Source: Butyricimonas sp. Marseille-P3923
GTDB taxonomy: Bacteria; Bacteroidota; Bacteroidia; Bacteroidales; Marinifilaceae
Direction: 5' to 3'
NCBI RefSeq assembly: GCF_900184685.1
Contig: NZ_FXXL01000005.1
Location: 124,001 to 188,000 of the forward strand
Length of the DNA stretch: 64,000 bases
The notes beneath the pieces were generated by a model that was given only the letters and a program-made list of their open reading frames with translations, had not been told where the DNA came from and did not search any database. A program made the translations under genes and the position numbers. Below are positions 27,482 through 37,068 of the stretch, in pieces (within the stretch, counting starts at the first letter, position 1; every line of letters starts with the position of its first letter).

Positions 27482-28621
27482 CTATTTCAGTTGCTTGTAA
27501 TACACACACTCTTCCTGCACCAGTTCAGGATGGAATATCTTCACGAGGTCGCGGAGCACGATGTCAGGATTCACGACGGCAGACTCGTAATAGTCGTTAC
27601 CCCCGGCTGTGTTGGTACGGGCGTTGTTGTTATACACCTCTCCATTTTTGAAACATCGGGTATCGGTGAATTTCGGACATGATGCCTTCAAGTCGTCAAG
27701 GGAGTTCGCCATTCCCACGTTCAACCACATGTCCGCATCCGACGCGAGCAGATATGCTTCTTCTAAGTCAATGGGGATAGAAGCGTTTCCCGTGTTCTTC
27801 TGGTAGATATAGCGGCCTCCCGCATCAGTAATCAAGCGGGCTACATAACTTTGGGTTGAAGGCATGAACCACGAGTCGCCATAGGGAACATTAAGCATAA
27901 CCGAAGGAGTGCCGAGGGTACTGTCGGCCACTTTCTTTTTCAAGGCGTTGTATCTGACCGGGATTGCGGCAAAGGCTTTTTCACCCTTCTCACGTTTTCC
28001 TGTGACTTCTGAAAGCACTACCATCCATTCGGCCTTGCCGAGAGGCGACTCTTCAAGATAATCGCCGACATACATGAACGGTATGTCGAGTTCTTCGAGT
28101 TTGCTTTCCATTGCGCTTGCGCCGTTCACCCCATAGAGCAGAACGAGGTCGGGATCGAGCGAGAGCAGCAACTCGTAGTTGATGTTCCCTTCATAGCCGA
28201 CATCGCCAATACTGTCGCGGCGGGCTTGGATGTCTGGGTTGGAAATGTAGTCGATTCCCGAAACGCCGGTTATACACCGGACTTCACCGATTGCGTCAAG
28301 CATGGCGATATGAGTGGAAGACATCGCCACGATACGTTTGGCGTCTCCTTTGAGTACCTGTCCTGCAAACCCTTCGGGAACCTCTTCACCGTTGCGGACG
28401 ATAAACAGCCATGTGGTTACACTGTCCGCTCCCTGCCAGGGATTCCTGACGGTTATCAGTACGCTTTCCTTCCCGCCCGCCCCTTTGATGTCGAAGCCGG
28501 AGGCATATTCGGGAGCATAAAGCAGCAGGTTGAAATCATTGATTTTTGAGCTTTTGTTGTGGCAGCCTGTAAATGCCAGAGAAAGCAACAAAATCAGGCT
28601 TAAATTCTTTAATGCGTTCAT
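27482..28621 (-). CDS. btuF: Substrate-binding lipoprotein of B12 uptake (BtuF-like)
   Basis: A 379-residue lipoprotein with lipobox 'LAFTGCHN' and a type III periplasmic binding fold: 'AKRIVAMSSTHIAMLDAIG' begins the first lobe and 'LLLSLDPDLVLLYG' is the typical strand-loop before the bridging helix. It delivers the corrinoid to the BtuC-like permease. It lies 11 bases downstream of the BtuB-like receptor gene. Anchoring by lipid rather than free periplasmic diffusion is usual for Bacteroidetes. Confidence 0.88.
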   Translation of the reverse strand: MNALKNLSLILLLSLAFTGCHNKSSKINDFNLLLYAPEYASGFDIKGAGGKESVLITVRNPWQGADSVTTWLFIVRNGEEVPEGFAGQVLKGDAKRIVAMSSTHIAMLDAIGEVRCITGVSGIDYISNPDIQARRDSIGDVGYEGNINYELLLSLDPDLVLLYGVNGASAMESKLEELDIPFMYVGDYLEESPLGKAEWMVVLSEVTGKREKGEKAFAAIPVRYNALKKKVADSTLGTPSVMLNVPYGDSWFMPSTQSYVARLITDAGGRYIYQKNTGNASIPIDLEEAYLLASDADMWLNVGMANSLDDLKASCPKFTDTRCFKNGEVYNNNARTNTAGGNDYYESAVVNPDIVLRDLVKIFHPELVQEECVYYKQLK

Positions 28622-28632
28622 ATTGATGCAGA

Positions 28633-30711
28633 TTATCGTTTACTATTTTTGTTTTTTCCGAACTTGGGTGTTATGCCGATGAATATCTCGAAATTGATGC
28701 CCGGCATGGGACGGGACAATACGGAAAGGTATTCTTCATCGAACAGGTTGTTGATGCTGCCCTTTAGCGACAGATCGGCCCATCGGAAAGAGAGCTGTTT
28801 TTCCAGTGTCACGTTATTCATGAAGTAAGGGGGCAGATAGCCCGTCAGGGTATAGTCATTACTCGACATGGTATAACGCTGGCTGTAATAACACCATTTG
28901 TAAAGCAGGCTCCATGTCCGCCATGACAGACGTCCGGTCACCGTTGCGGAAAACTCCGGCACGTATGGCAACTGTTTGCCGACGGATTGGTCTGCCGGAC
29001 TCATCGGTTCGCTCTCGTTGATCGAGGGAGTCCACGAGAAAGTTCCGTTCATATCCAGTTTCCAGTCCTTTCCGAGCATTATATCAAGGTGGGCGTTGGT
29101 CTCTGCCCCGTAAGCATGTACCTTTTTGAGGTTTCTGGGGGAGAAGAATCCCTTGGTTGTGGGTAGCCAGATGATCCAGTCGTCGATGTGCGAATCGAAC
29201 CAGTTGATACCACCGCTCAAAGCATATACATTTTCTTTCCCCACCGAGAACGACAACCCCACGTCGTATGTGAAGCCGTGCTCGCTTTTCAGGTCGGGAT
29301 TACCGCCCGGCAGAAAATAGAGGTCGTTCAGCGTGGGAAAACGGTAGTTCCGGGAGATGGATGCTTTCGCCACGATATTGCCTTTTTTCGACAGTACCCC
29401 GTCGATGAAGAAAGCCGGGATAACCGGGGCCCATTCCGTACCGAACATATCCTCGCGAAGGACAAGCGAGGCGGCAAAACGATCGACAGGCCGCCATTTC
29501 GCAGAAACGGAACCGGAAAACTCGACACGTCCCTTGTCATACCCGACAACAGCCTTGTTACCTTCCTGCGAGATGATATTTTTGTCCGCGCTTTCCACCA
29601 AATGCTGGTGTACGGAAACACCGGCCGTGAACAGCCATTTCTCTGAAGGAGCATAATCCCCGTCCGCACTTCCGTAGAACGTGTTAATCTTACTGCGTGA
29701 GCGGGTCATCGAAGCCATTTCGCCGTTTCCCTTGTCCCGCTTGTAATCATAGGCCATCCATGTGTGTATATAGCCGCCTTTTACACCGACCTTCCATTTC
29801 TCCCGCACGCGATCCCACGAGAGGACGCCGCGAAACGTCTGCTCCCTTTGGCGGTTCTCGAAGTCCATGTCGTTCCCGTAATCCGTGCTGAGCATCGCCA
29901 GTTCCCGGTTGGAATTGATATACCAGGCGTTTAGCCCGAACTTGTCGCCTTCGCCCGTGTTATAATAAATTTCCTGCAAGACGTGCAGATCCTTATAAGC
30001 CCCGCTGCGGTTGCGTTCCGTCGGGTAATAGGAACCGATGATGTTCTTGTCCTCGTCATAGATGTTTTCCTTCTTGTCCCGGTTTCGGTATTTGTAGTCG
30101 TTGGGGGAAGAGGAATACACCACACGGGTGGAGGACTGCCAGTGTTTGTCACCGTAGGTCAGGCGGAGAAACTCGTCGAACGTGCTGAACGACCCCACTC
30201 CCTGCACGTACTGCAACCCGAACCCTTCATGGTTGGCCGGAGAAGTGGAGAGCCTGACCAGACCACCCAAGCCGCCGCCCGTTTCGTTTACCGATGACGT
30301 TCCGTGCAGCAGCGAGGCATCATCGATAAAGTAAGAAGGGATGGTGGAAAAATCCGTCATGCCCAGCATCGGGTTGTTAATGCGCATACCATTCCACGTC
30401 ACTTGGGTATGCGAGGGAGAGGTACCCCGGAAAGCCACGGTGGATAACGTGGCGCGTCCGTAGTTCTTGACAAAAACGGATGAGTTGAATGTCAGCACAT
30501 CGGCCATAGACAAGGCGATGTTCTCTTTCATGGCGATGGAATCGAAACGGGTTCGTTGCACGCCTATATCCTTCATAGGTCGTTTGCCCACCACCGTAAC
30601 CTCCGGAATACGTAGTACCCTTTTGGTAATGCTGACGGAATTTTTCTGCTGGGCGGCAAGCAGAAAGGGCAGGCTTACCCCCACGAACAATAGAATAAGA
30701 TGTCTTTTCAT
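28633..30711 (-). CDS. btuB: TonB-dependent cobalamin receptor (BtuB-like)
   Basis: A 692-residue outer-membrane receptor. Signal peptide, TonB box region and plug ('EVTVVGKRPMKD', 'SMADVLTFNSSVFVKNYG', 'ATLSTVAFRGTSPSHTQVTW') are followed by a 22-strand-type barrel containing 'NYRFPTLNDLYFLPGG' and ending near 'NFEIFIGITPKFG'. It lacks the N-terminal carboxypeptidase-regulatory domain of SusC proteins and resembles Bacteroides BtuB receptors. Co-transcription with a BtuG-like propeller, BtuFCD and a B12 riboswitch supports the assignment. A downstream charged tail ('KFGKNKNSKR') is unusual but short. Confidence 0.9.
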   Translation of the reverse strand: MKRHLILLFVGVSLPFLLAAQQKNSVSITKRVLRIPEVTVVGKRPMKDIGVQRTRFDSIAMKENIALSMADVLTFNSSVFVKNYGRATLSTVAFRGTSPSHTQVTWNGMRINNPMLGMTDFSTIPSYFIDDASLLHGTSSVNETGGGLGGLVRLSTSPANHEGFGLQYVQGVGSFSTFDEFLRLTYGDKHWQSSTRVVYSSSPNDYKYRNRDKKENIYDEDKNIIGSYYPTERNRSGAYKDLHVLQEIYYNTGEGDKFGLNAWYINSNRELAMLSTDYGNDMDFENRQREQTFRGVLSWDRVREKWKVGVKGGYIHTWMAYDYKRDKGNGEMASMTRSRSKINTFYGSADGDYAPSEKWLFTAGVSVHQHLVESADKNIISQEGNKAVVGYDKGRVEFSGSVSAKWRPVDRFAASLVLREDMFGTEWAPVIPAFFIDGVLSKKGNIVAKASISRNYRFPTLNDLYFLPGGNPDLKSEHGFTYDVGLSFSVGKENVYALSGGINWFDSHIDDWIIWLPTTKGFFSPRNLKKVHAYGAETNAHLDIMLGKDWKLDMNGTFSWTPSINESEPMSPADQSVGKQLPYVPEFSATVTGRLSWRTWSLLYKWCYYSQRYTMSSNDYTLTGYLPPYFMNNVTLEKQLSFRWADLSLKGSINNLFDEEYLSVLSRPMPGINFEIFIGITPKFGKNKNSKR

Positions 30712-30729
30712 TTTTGTCCTCCTTCCTCG

Positions 30730-31803
30730 TTATTTCCAGCAGAAAGCTCCCGGAATGATTCCCACGTAAAATTCATCGATCAGCTTGCCTTGCGGCGAAT
30801 AGCGATACACGATACCTTGTTGCTGGTAATCAATAGCGTCGGCCACATATACCTCCCCGTTGTTGGGATTGACCGTAAGGCCGTAGTATTTGGTGTCCCG
30901 AAACTCCAGAAAAGGCCGGACGGGAACACGGTCGGCTTCCACCGGCATTCGCCAAATATCGTTGTTGATCCAGTAAAGTGTATCCCGTGTACCGTTGAGC
31001 TGGACTTCCGAAGGCCAGTCGCCCAGCTTAAACTTGAACTGTTTCTCTACGGTGAAAGTCTCGGCGTCTATACGATAGAGAGACGGTGCCTCGTAACCGT
31101 ATGGGCTGCCCTCGTAACCGCCATCCGTGATGGTCCACATCTTGTTGTATTTGTCCATGACCAGCGAAGTAGGTTGTATGCCGATGGTCAGTTCGTCCAC
31201 GACCTTGTCCGTCTCCGTGTCGATTTTCAGGATGCGGTTCTGGTACGACCAGCAGTTCACATAGACGTACTTGCCGTATTGTACCATTTGTTCGGTGGAA
31301 CCCGATTCCATGTCCATGTCTGGACATTCGATATAGCCGGTAATCTCGTATGTCTTGGGGTTGATGATGAAGATACGGTAGTCCCATATCTGCGTCACAT
31401 AGGCTTTCTCATCCGACAGAAAATGGATATACCGGGGTGAGGTGAAACCTGTGATACGGCCCACTTCCTTGAAAGTATTGATGTCGATGGCGAAAATCAC
31501 ATGCGAGTTGTTCACCACGATCCAGCCTATACCGTCCCGGATAACCATAGACTGGGCCACATCGCCCAACTTGAACCCGTTGGCACGGTAAAACACTTCA
31601 TTCTCCACTTCGCACGTGGCGGGATCGTAGTAGGAAAGCGTGGCATTGCTGTACTGGAAATTCCCCTCGTTGGTAATGAAAAGACCAGAGGCCGATACAG
31701 AGAAATCTTCCATCTCTCCGTAATCCCATTTCATGCAACTGCCGAAAACTGGCAGGCAGAAAAGAAAAAGGCAAATCCGTTGTATTGTTCTGCTCATTGT
31801 CAT
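30730..31803 (-). CDS. btuG: BtuG-like beta-propeller surface lipoprotein (DUF5074/YncE-like)
   Basis: A lipoprotein (lipobox 'VFGSC') with seven-bladed propeller repeats: 'GLFITNEGNFQYSNATLSYY', 'NNSHVIFAIDINTFKEVGRI', 'KAYVTQIWDYRIFIINP' and 'EVYVADAIDYQQQGIVYRYS'. BtuG proteins of Bacteroides have this architecture, bind B12 with extreme affinity at the surface and cap BtuB. Here the gene directly precedes the BtuB-like gene (18 bases). I start at the ATG at 31803; 31797 is also possible. The longer frame to 31830 begins inside a terminator hairpin. Confidence 0.85.
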   Translation of the reverse strand: MTMSRTIQRICLFLFCLPVFGSCMKWDYGEMEDFSVSASGLFITNEGNFQYSNATLSYYDPATCEVENEVFYRANGFKLGDVAQSMVIRDGIGWIVVNNSHVIFAIDINTFKEVGRITGFTSPRYIHFLSDEKAYVTQIWDYRIFIINPKTYEITGYIECPDMDMESGSTEQMVQYGKYVYVNCWSYQNRILKIDTETDKVVDELTIGIQPTSLVMDKYNKMWTITDGGYEGSPYGYEAPSLYRIDAETFTVEKQFKFKLGDWPSEVQLNGTRDTLYWINNDIWRMPVEADRVPVRPFLEFRDTKYYGLTVNPNNGEVYVADAIDYQQQGIVYRYSPQGKLIDEFYVGIIPGAFCWK

Positions 31804-31809
31804 TCGGAT

Positions 31810-31841
31810 AAAAAAGAGTACCCGAATCATTACGGGTACTC
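31810..31841 (-). terminator. Intra-operon intrinsic terminator
   Basis: A perfect 9-bp stem (31816-31824 with 31833-31841) with an 8-base loop, followed on the minus strand by six U residues (31815-31810). It sits between the LRR-like lipoprotein gene and btuG. Partial readthrough would be needed for the downstream transporter. Confidence 0.75.
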
Positions 31842-31858
31842 TGGTTAAGGTATAAGGT

Positions 31859-33949
31859 TTAATCCTGCTGCGTATATTGTTTGTCCTTCATATTTTGGAA
31901 GGTTGGGTTATACCCACATTTCGTCACGCTCCAACTTTCCCCCGTAATCATTCCGTTTTCTATAAACTTGCCGAAGAAAGTGTAGTCGGTAAATTTCGTC
32001 AAACCGTCAAAAACAACCCCATGCAAGGTCTCCAACTTCTCCATGGAAAGTGTTTCCTGAGAAAGAGAAGTCGCACTTTTTATCTGTAGCGTACCATCTA
32101 TAGTCTGTAATTTATCACAAGTAATGCCTGTTGCTTTATTAACGAACAACCCTTCACCTCCTACGTGAAGCAATTCCGGAATATCCAGCGATTTACTTTG
32201 TAAAGATATTGCTAACGAACCCTCTCCCTCTTTATAATATACAGGAGAAGCTGAACAACAAACTTTGGATAGTAAGGGCAAGTTACAACTGGTAAAATTT
32301 CCAGATAAATAGAACTGTCCTCCCACTTCTTTCAAGACTGGCATTGTGATTGAAGCAAACATGGGTATTTGGATATATCCATATCCATCTATGATTTCCA
32401 AGTCGGGAAATTTGGCATTGCTTCGCATTTGGCCTGTCACATTTAGATTTCCATATACATGTTGAATTGTCGATATGGTATAATCGGTATTGTTGGTGGT
32501 TGGCTTACAAGTGAAGTCTTTGATATTCTTGAACGTGATTTCAGGGAACTTATTATTCGTGAGACTGGTGATGACAAAATTTACATTTGACAAATCTTCG
32601 GCTGTTTCAATTTTGGAGAGCTGCACCTTGTTTATAATTTCAATCTGGGGCGCTGTTTCTCCGAAGGTTTCAAATCGGGCGTTCGGCAACAGCAGTGTTC
32701 CGCTCACATCTTCAAGATAATCCAGCGTGATGCTTCCAAGTGTGGTGATCTTGCTCCAGTCGGGAAGTTGTTTGAGTGCCGTGAAATTCTTTATCTTTAT
32801 CTGTCCCTTTATCGTTGTCAGTTTGTCCATTCCACCGAAAGCCTGAAGCACGTCATTTCGTTGGGGAACAAAACTACCGGTAGGAGGAGCTTCCATATTG
32901 GCTTCCATAATAATACTTCCGTTTACTGTTTCGATTTCCGGAAGGTTGATGGTTTCCAACATCACGGGGACGGTATGGAAATCAAGGCCACCGGTCTCTT
33001 TCAGCTTAAGGAAGCTCATGGAAGTCAGCTTGGCAAGATTGTTTACGGACAAGACCCCTCCGACACTTGTCAGTTCCGGTATTTCCAAAGACGCAATCGA
33101 ACCGGCTGCTGTGTTCTCTTCATTGAGTCCTTGAAGATTCAGATCCTGACCTACAGTAGTCAGAACCGGAAACTCAAAACTCTGTAACGACGACGCATTG
33201 AACATCACGCTTCCTTCAATAGTTGCCAGTTTCTCGAATAGGACATACGTCACTTGGTCGTTATATACCGATATGTCTCCGGAGAGCGTTTCCAATGCTT
33301 TCATGGAAATCATGTGAAGTTCCGTAGCTTTCGAGGCGACATCGGTCGAACCTACCTGTAAACCTCCGGCAGAAACGATATTATCCAACCCTGTCAAGTC
33401 TGCACCGTTGTAACTGTTACGAATGACAATGTTGCCAGTAACCTCTTTCAAAGATGCCAATGCAGATATGTCAGTGATTTTTTCTGCCTCTTCCGCATCA
33501 GAGCCGATAATCAGGTTCCCTTTGACAACGGTTGTTTTGGTTGCGGCAAAAGAAGCTACCTCCTCGGTGGTCTTCAACTCCACATCTCCGTCAGATTCTA
33601 TCTCGCTTTTCACGACCTTATAGGTATATTCGCGGGCATCTCCGTTATAGGATGTCACCCGGAAGGTTCGTTCGTTATCCCAGTCCGTTACCGTTTCAGG
33701 ATCAGGTATGATTGTTGCAGAAGTTGTGTACTTGAATTCCACTTCGGCGTTGTTCAGCGATACCGTATAGGGAACGGTTATTGTTACTGTATTGTCCGTA
33801 ATGTCGGCCGTGTACGATTTCCCGTCCACGGTCATCACGACCGATGTGATGAAATTTTCATCTGCATCTTCAGGTATAATTTCATCGTTTTTGTCACACG
33901 CTCCCAAAAAGAACAAGGATAGGAGCATGGGAAGAAAATAAATTTTCAT
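31859..33949 (-). CDS. Large surface lipoprotein with leucine-rich/L-domain-like repeats, B12 operon
   Basis: A 696-residue lipoprotein with lipobox 'LFFLGACDK'. An N-terminal Ig-like domain (about residues 30-115, resembling DUF5018, with 'VSLNNAEVEFKYTTSATIIP') is followed by some 20 short repeats. These include 'LASLKEVTGNIVIRNS', 'LETLSGDISVYN' and 'FPVLTTVGQDLNLQGL', each with a 'xTIxGxLxIxN' strand pattern. This resembles receptor-L-domain or leucine-rich solenoids. No catalytic motif is visible. Its position under a B12 riboswitch, between a PKD-like lipoprotein and BtuG, suggests a surface accessory that captures corrinoid or corrinoid-bound protein; this is inference. Confidence 0.8.
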   Translation of the reverse strand: MKIYFLPMLLSLFFLGACDKNDEIIPEDADENFITSVVMTVDGKSYTADITDNTVTITVPYTVSLNNAEVEFKYTTSATIIPDPETVTDWDNERTFRVTSYNGDAREYTYKVVKSEIESDGDVELKTTEEVASFAATKTTVVKGNLIIGSDAEEAEKITDISALASLKEVTGNIVIRNSYNGADLTGLDNIVSAGGLQVGSTDVASKATELHMISMKALETLSGDISVYNDQVTYVLFEKLATIEGSVMFNASSLQSFEFPVLTTVGQDLNLQGLNEENTAAGSIASLEIPELTSVGGVLSVNNLAKLTSMSFLKLKETGGLDFHTVPVMLETINLPEIETVNGSIIMEANMEAPPTGSFVPQRNDVLQAFGGMDKLTTIKGQIKIKNFTALKQLPDWSKITTLGSITLDYLEDVSGTLLLPNARFETFGETAPQIEIINKVQLSKIETAEDLSNVNFVITSLTNNKFPEITFKNIKDFTCKPTTNNTDYTISTIQHVYGNLNVTGQMRSNAKFPDLEIIDGYGYIQIPMFASITMPVLKEVGGQFYLSGNFTSCNLPLLSKVCCSASPVYYKEGEGSLAISLQSKSLDIPELLHVGGEGLFVNKATGITCDKLQTIDGTLQIKSATSLSQETLSMEKLETLHGVVFDGLTKFTDYTFFGKFIENGMITGESWSVTKCGYNPTFQNMKDKQYTQQD

Positions 33950-33963
33950 ACTTGTAATTTTTA

Positions 33964-35745
33964 TTATTTGGTTAGATCCTCAAAAGAAAATACCTCCGTA
34001 GAAACTTCGCCCAGCCAGCCGCTTTTGGCCAGAACACCGCATTGTATTTTGATAAAGTCAATATATTGCAGATTGGCTTCCGTTCCATCGGCATGGATGG
34101 CATTGGAAATTTTGAAACCGTTCCTTTGTCCGCTTCCATCCACCGTACTGCCGCCTTCTATCTGGTCGTTTCCGAAATTATCCACGTACCCCCAGTCATA
34201 ACTCTGATTATCCCAATAACCGGTTTGAGAATCTTGGGTGTTGCGGGCGGCCAGACAAGTGCCTGTCAGGGTATAACTGTTTTCCGAAATCCAAGCCGGA
34301 TAATAATAGTCTTGTGTATGATAAGCGGACAGATAGTCTACCCAGCCGTTTCTACCGTCGGAACTGATCCATTGGACATCCATTTTTTTGCCTTCCGGAC
34401 GGTAATAGGTCACTTCAAAATTCTGTATTGTTTCTTCCTTGCCTGCTTCAGATCCTTTCAGTTCGTACCACTCGTCATCCGGCAATCCGTTTCCGTTTAT
34501 ATCTTGCATGACCCATACGATACCCGGTTCGGAACTGCCGTCAAAGGCGTTCCCCTGAACACAGAAATCATATTGGTTACCCGAATTGGGAATACTGTGG
34601 TCGAAGCCGACGATGATATAACCCCCGAAAGAACCTAAAGAGACGTGCAGTTTGTCTTTCAAACGCTGTGTTGCCCATGCGACAGCCGCTTCAGGGGATG
34701 TTTCGTTGCCGGTCATACCGCCTATCGTGCTCGTCTCGTTGATAAATTGGCCGGGAGCTGGGGTATATTCATAGACTTTATTCCAGAGCTTGGAACTTCC
34801 CGAAGCCCGGAAGCCGTCTTGTTCCTTTTTGTCCACACAAACGACTTTTACGGTGGCAGTGACAGCCGTTTTCCCTTTGTCGATATTCCTGCTTATTTTT
34901 TCCGTCGGTGTGTCTTCCGACACAGTACAGGAGACGGTGTATTCTCCGGGTGCGGACGGCGTGAACTTGAACATGCGTTCCACTTCTCCTTCCATGACCT
35001 GACCGTCCACACTCCACTCAAAACGGGGATTGTCGAAATACTCCAACAACGGACGCAGGAAAACAGGACGGTCGGCAAAAGTGTACCTGTCCGTGGATGT
35101 TTGCAGGTAAGACGGGGTCGGGAATTTGACAACGTAGGGCATCGTTTCCACGACCTCTACGCTTACGTCTTTCGTTGTTGTCCCATCTATATTGGAAGCG
35201 TTGATTGTCACCGTATAAACACCGAGTTCTTTTTCATTGAAAGTATAAGTATTCTCGGTGGAAACGATTTTTCCTTCCCGTACCCATTCGATTTTGAACC
35301 CTTCGACATCCGAATGCTGAATATCGGGAGTAAATGTGTAATCGGTATTCCGGACGACTTTTAGCCCCTGCGAAGGTAGTGCCAGTGAGATGACCGGAGG
35401 GGTGAGTTCTTTCACTTCTACTTTCAGTTCCTCTTCGGCATAGCCTTCCGCATTGTCTACTCTTAGTTTGACATAAAAATCCCCGCATTCATTCCATGTA
35501 CGTTGAAGAGACGGACCCGAAGAAACCAGCGTACCGTCTATCGTCCAAGCAAAAAGAGCATCTTCAACATTCTGGTATGTCGGGGCGATAGTCAATTCGT
35601 GATCGACCTTGACCGTGTAAATACCGGTCTCGCTGTCAAGTTCTATTATAGGTTGTCCTCCTACTTCTTCGGTAATGACTTCATCCTTGTTGCAGGAGGT
35701 GAACAGCATACAGGCAGAAATAATAAAATAGTGAAAACGATGCAT
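33964..35745 (-). CDS. PKD-like surface lipoprotein of the B12 operon
   Basis: A 593-residue lipoprotein with lipobox 'CMLFTSCNK'. Three PKD/Ig-like domains occupy about residues 30-310, with repeated 'YTVxI/KLRVDNAEG' type ends. A C-terminal beta-rich domain (about residues 320-590) contains 'GGYIIVGFDHSIPN', 'DINGNGLPDDEWYELKGSE' and 'SYDWGYVDNFG'. The 'DxNGNGxxDDEWYE' stretch looks like a calcium-binding loop. Such proteins are encoded in Bacteroides cobalamin loci and are presumed surface accessories. It lies 14 bases upstream of the repeat-rich lipoprotein gene. The exact ligand cannot be told from sequence. Confidence 0.8.
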   Translation of the reverse strand: MHRFHYFIISACMLFTSCNKDEVITEEVGGQPIIELDSETGIYTVKVDHELTIAPTYQNVEDALFAWTIDGTLVSSGPSLQRTWNECGDFYVKLRVDNAEGYAEEELKVEVKELTPPVISLALPSQGLKVVRNTDYTFTPDIQHSDVEGFKIEWVREGKIVSTENTYTFNEKELGVYTVTINASNIDGTTTKDVSVEVVETMPYVVKFPTPSYLQTSTDRYTFADRPVFLRPLLEYFDNPRFEWSVDGQVMEGEVERMFKFTPSAPGEYTVSCTVSEDTPTEKISRNIDKGKTAVTATVKVVCVDKKEQDGFRASGSSKLWNKVYEYTPAPGQFINETSTIGGMTGNETSPEAAVAWATQRLKDKLHVSLGSFGGYIIVGFDHSIPNSGNQYDFCVQGNAFDGSSEPGIVWVMQDINGNGLPDDEWYELKGSEAGKEETIQNFEVTYYRPEGKKMDVQWISSDGRNGWVDYLSAYHTQDYYYPAWISENSYTLTGTCLAARNTQDSQTGYWDNQSYDWGYVDNFGNDQIEGGSTVDGSGQRNGFKISNAIHADGTEANLQYIDFIKIQCGVLAKSGWLGEVSTEVFSFEDLTK

Positions 35746-35769
35746 GATGTGTGGATTTTAGAAAAATAA

Positions 35770-35802
35770 CAGGGATACCCCCGACAGAAGGGATATCCTT
35801 GT
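35770..35802 (-). terminator. Possible weak terminator between two B12 lipoprotein genes
   Basis: An imperfect hairpin (ggata-ccc pairing with ggg-tatcc, one bulge) in the 64-base gap, followed on the minus strand by a short U-rich tract. Weaker than the hairpins at 31810 and 36769. Confidence 0.4.
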
Positions 35803-35809
35803 ATTCTTT

Positions 35810-36727
35810 TTATTGTATGGTGATATCATCAATACAGATATAAGCCGGAGTATTCAAACCGTATGCTCCCGAATCCGAACCCTCGAAGTTGAATTTCACA
35901 CTTTGCACCCCTTCGGCATTGATTTCCCAATAATCCCATGTCGTGATAGGATCAACCTGTTGTTGGCCGTTACGATAATCGGCTAAAAGACGTTTGTAAG
36001 TGCGGATCAGACCGCCATTCGCATCATAACATTCCAGATTCACTTGGAAATACCCTTTCATCTCTTTCAGAGGAGTCGCTACCCCCGTAGAACCGAACTG
36101 ATTACCATAAGTAATGACACCATAAGTGTATGAGGTGTTGCAGATCCACAGGCCGACCAATTTCCGGGGAACATTGAAATAAAATTCTGGTTTAGCCATC
36201 CATGCCTGATTGTAAGCATCCACATATCCGTAAACGACACCGAAATTGGAACCGCTGTGCCCGGCTTCCTTATTCTGTCCTTCCGCTTCCACCGCAGTGT
36301 TATAGACAGAACATTGGTTTAGATAAGAATACCACCAGTCTCCGGTATTTCCCGACTGATTGGAGCGGATGTTCCAGTTGGAAAGTGCGATGCCGCCGCT
36401 GGAATACTCTGTGCTTCCACCTACAGTATTAAACATTGAAAGGAAGAGATATTCTTCCGGAGTATTGTCGTAAATGGTGGTTACTTGAGGATACCCTTGG
36501 TACGAATAAAGATTTTCTCCGGCCGAGGTAGGTCCTGCTAACATGCCGGGATCGAAATCATCGAAAGTGATAGTTAAAGTACCGTCCGAATTTGTCACAG
36601 CACGGGTTTGCGAAGTTCCGGAATCAACCGGGTCCATCAAAAAGTCATCGTCCGAGCTACAGCCAGAGAACAAGGCGGTTGCGGTAAATAGACAGGCACC
36701 TGCCAGAAAGCGTAATTTTCTTTTCAT
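35810..36727 (-). CDS. DUF4465-like surface lipoprotein, first gene of the B12 operon
   Basis: A 305-residue lipoprotein with lipobox 'ALFSGCSS'. The body is a beta-sandwich-type domain: 'LTITFDDFDP', 'GGIALSNWNIRSNQ', 'GSNFGVVYGYVDAYN', 'RKLVGLWICNTSYTYGVI' and a final 'PAYICIDDITIQ'. I recognise this as DUF4465-like. Proteins of this type occur at the head of Bacteroides B12 loci and may correspond to the BtuH class of B12-binding lipoproteins; I hold that link loosely. The start is 45 bases after a terminator-like hairpin that follows the riboswitch. Confidence 0.75.
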   Translation of the reverse strand: MKRKLRFLAGACLFTATALFSGCSSDDDFLMDPVDSGTSQTRAVTNSDGTLTITFDDFDPGMLAGPTSAGENLYSYQGYPQVTTIYDNTPEEYLFLSMFNTVGGSTEYSSGGIALSNWNIRSNQSGNTGDWWYSYLNQCSVYNTAVEAEGQNKEAGHSGSNFGVVYGYVDAYNQAWMAKPEFYFNVPRKLVGLWICNTSYTYGVITYGNQFGSTGVATPLKEMKGYFQVNLECYDANGGLIRTYKRLLADYRNGQQQVDPITTWDYWEINAEGVQSVKFNFEGSDSGAYGLNTPAYICIDDITIQ

Positions 36728-36768
36728 AGGTCACTCATTTTAATGTAAAACATATTATTAACAAACAC

Positions 36769-36807
36769 AAAAAATTCCCGTTCGTGCGGACTTACACGAA
36801 CGGGAAT
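36769..36807 (-). terminator. Leader terminator of the B12 riboswitch
   Basis: A perfect 13-bp stem (36774-36786 with 36795-36807), 8-base loop, then a U6 run on the minus strand ending at 36769. It lies between the riboswitch and the first gene, so it could be the expression platform for transcriptional attenuation. Confidence 0.75.
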
Positions 36808-36894
36808 ATGTCTGTCTTCAAATATTGAATGGCCGATGAGCTATTCCTTATTTGATTACGACCCGTATATCCCGCAGGTGTAAATCTCATTCCG

Positions 36895-37062
36895 GTCATG
36901 GCAGGTCTTCTGACTCGTCCCGGTCATCGTGCCTTCCCGGTATTACACCAGTGGCAAAAGTTCGATGTCCGTTTTTGTGGACTCACAGCAGCGGGTACTG
37001 TCCCGGATTTTCACCGGGTTCCCTTTTCATTCGGAAGGCGTAAACCTCCCGAAACCATTTCC
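36895..37062 (-). promoter_or_regulatory. Cobalamin riboswitch
   Basis: The minus strand carries the conserved cobalamin aptamer blocks in order: 'ggtgaaaatccgggacagta', 'cccgctgctgtgagt', the B12-box element 'gccactg', 'gggaaggc' and 'gagtcagaagacctgcc'. The outer helix is formed by atggt (37058-37054) with gccat (36902-36898). It lies between a consensus promoter and a nine-gene corrinoid uptake operon. High B12 is expected to lower expression, as for known members. Confidence 0.93.
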
Positions 37063-37068
37063 CGACTG

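Noticed and set aside
31804-31830. Longer N-terminus of the BtuG-like protein from 31830
   Set aside because: The extra codons sit in a terminator hairpin, and the lipoprotein signal starts at the later Met.
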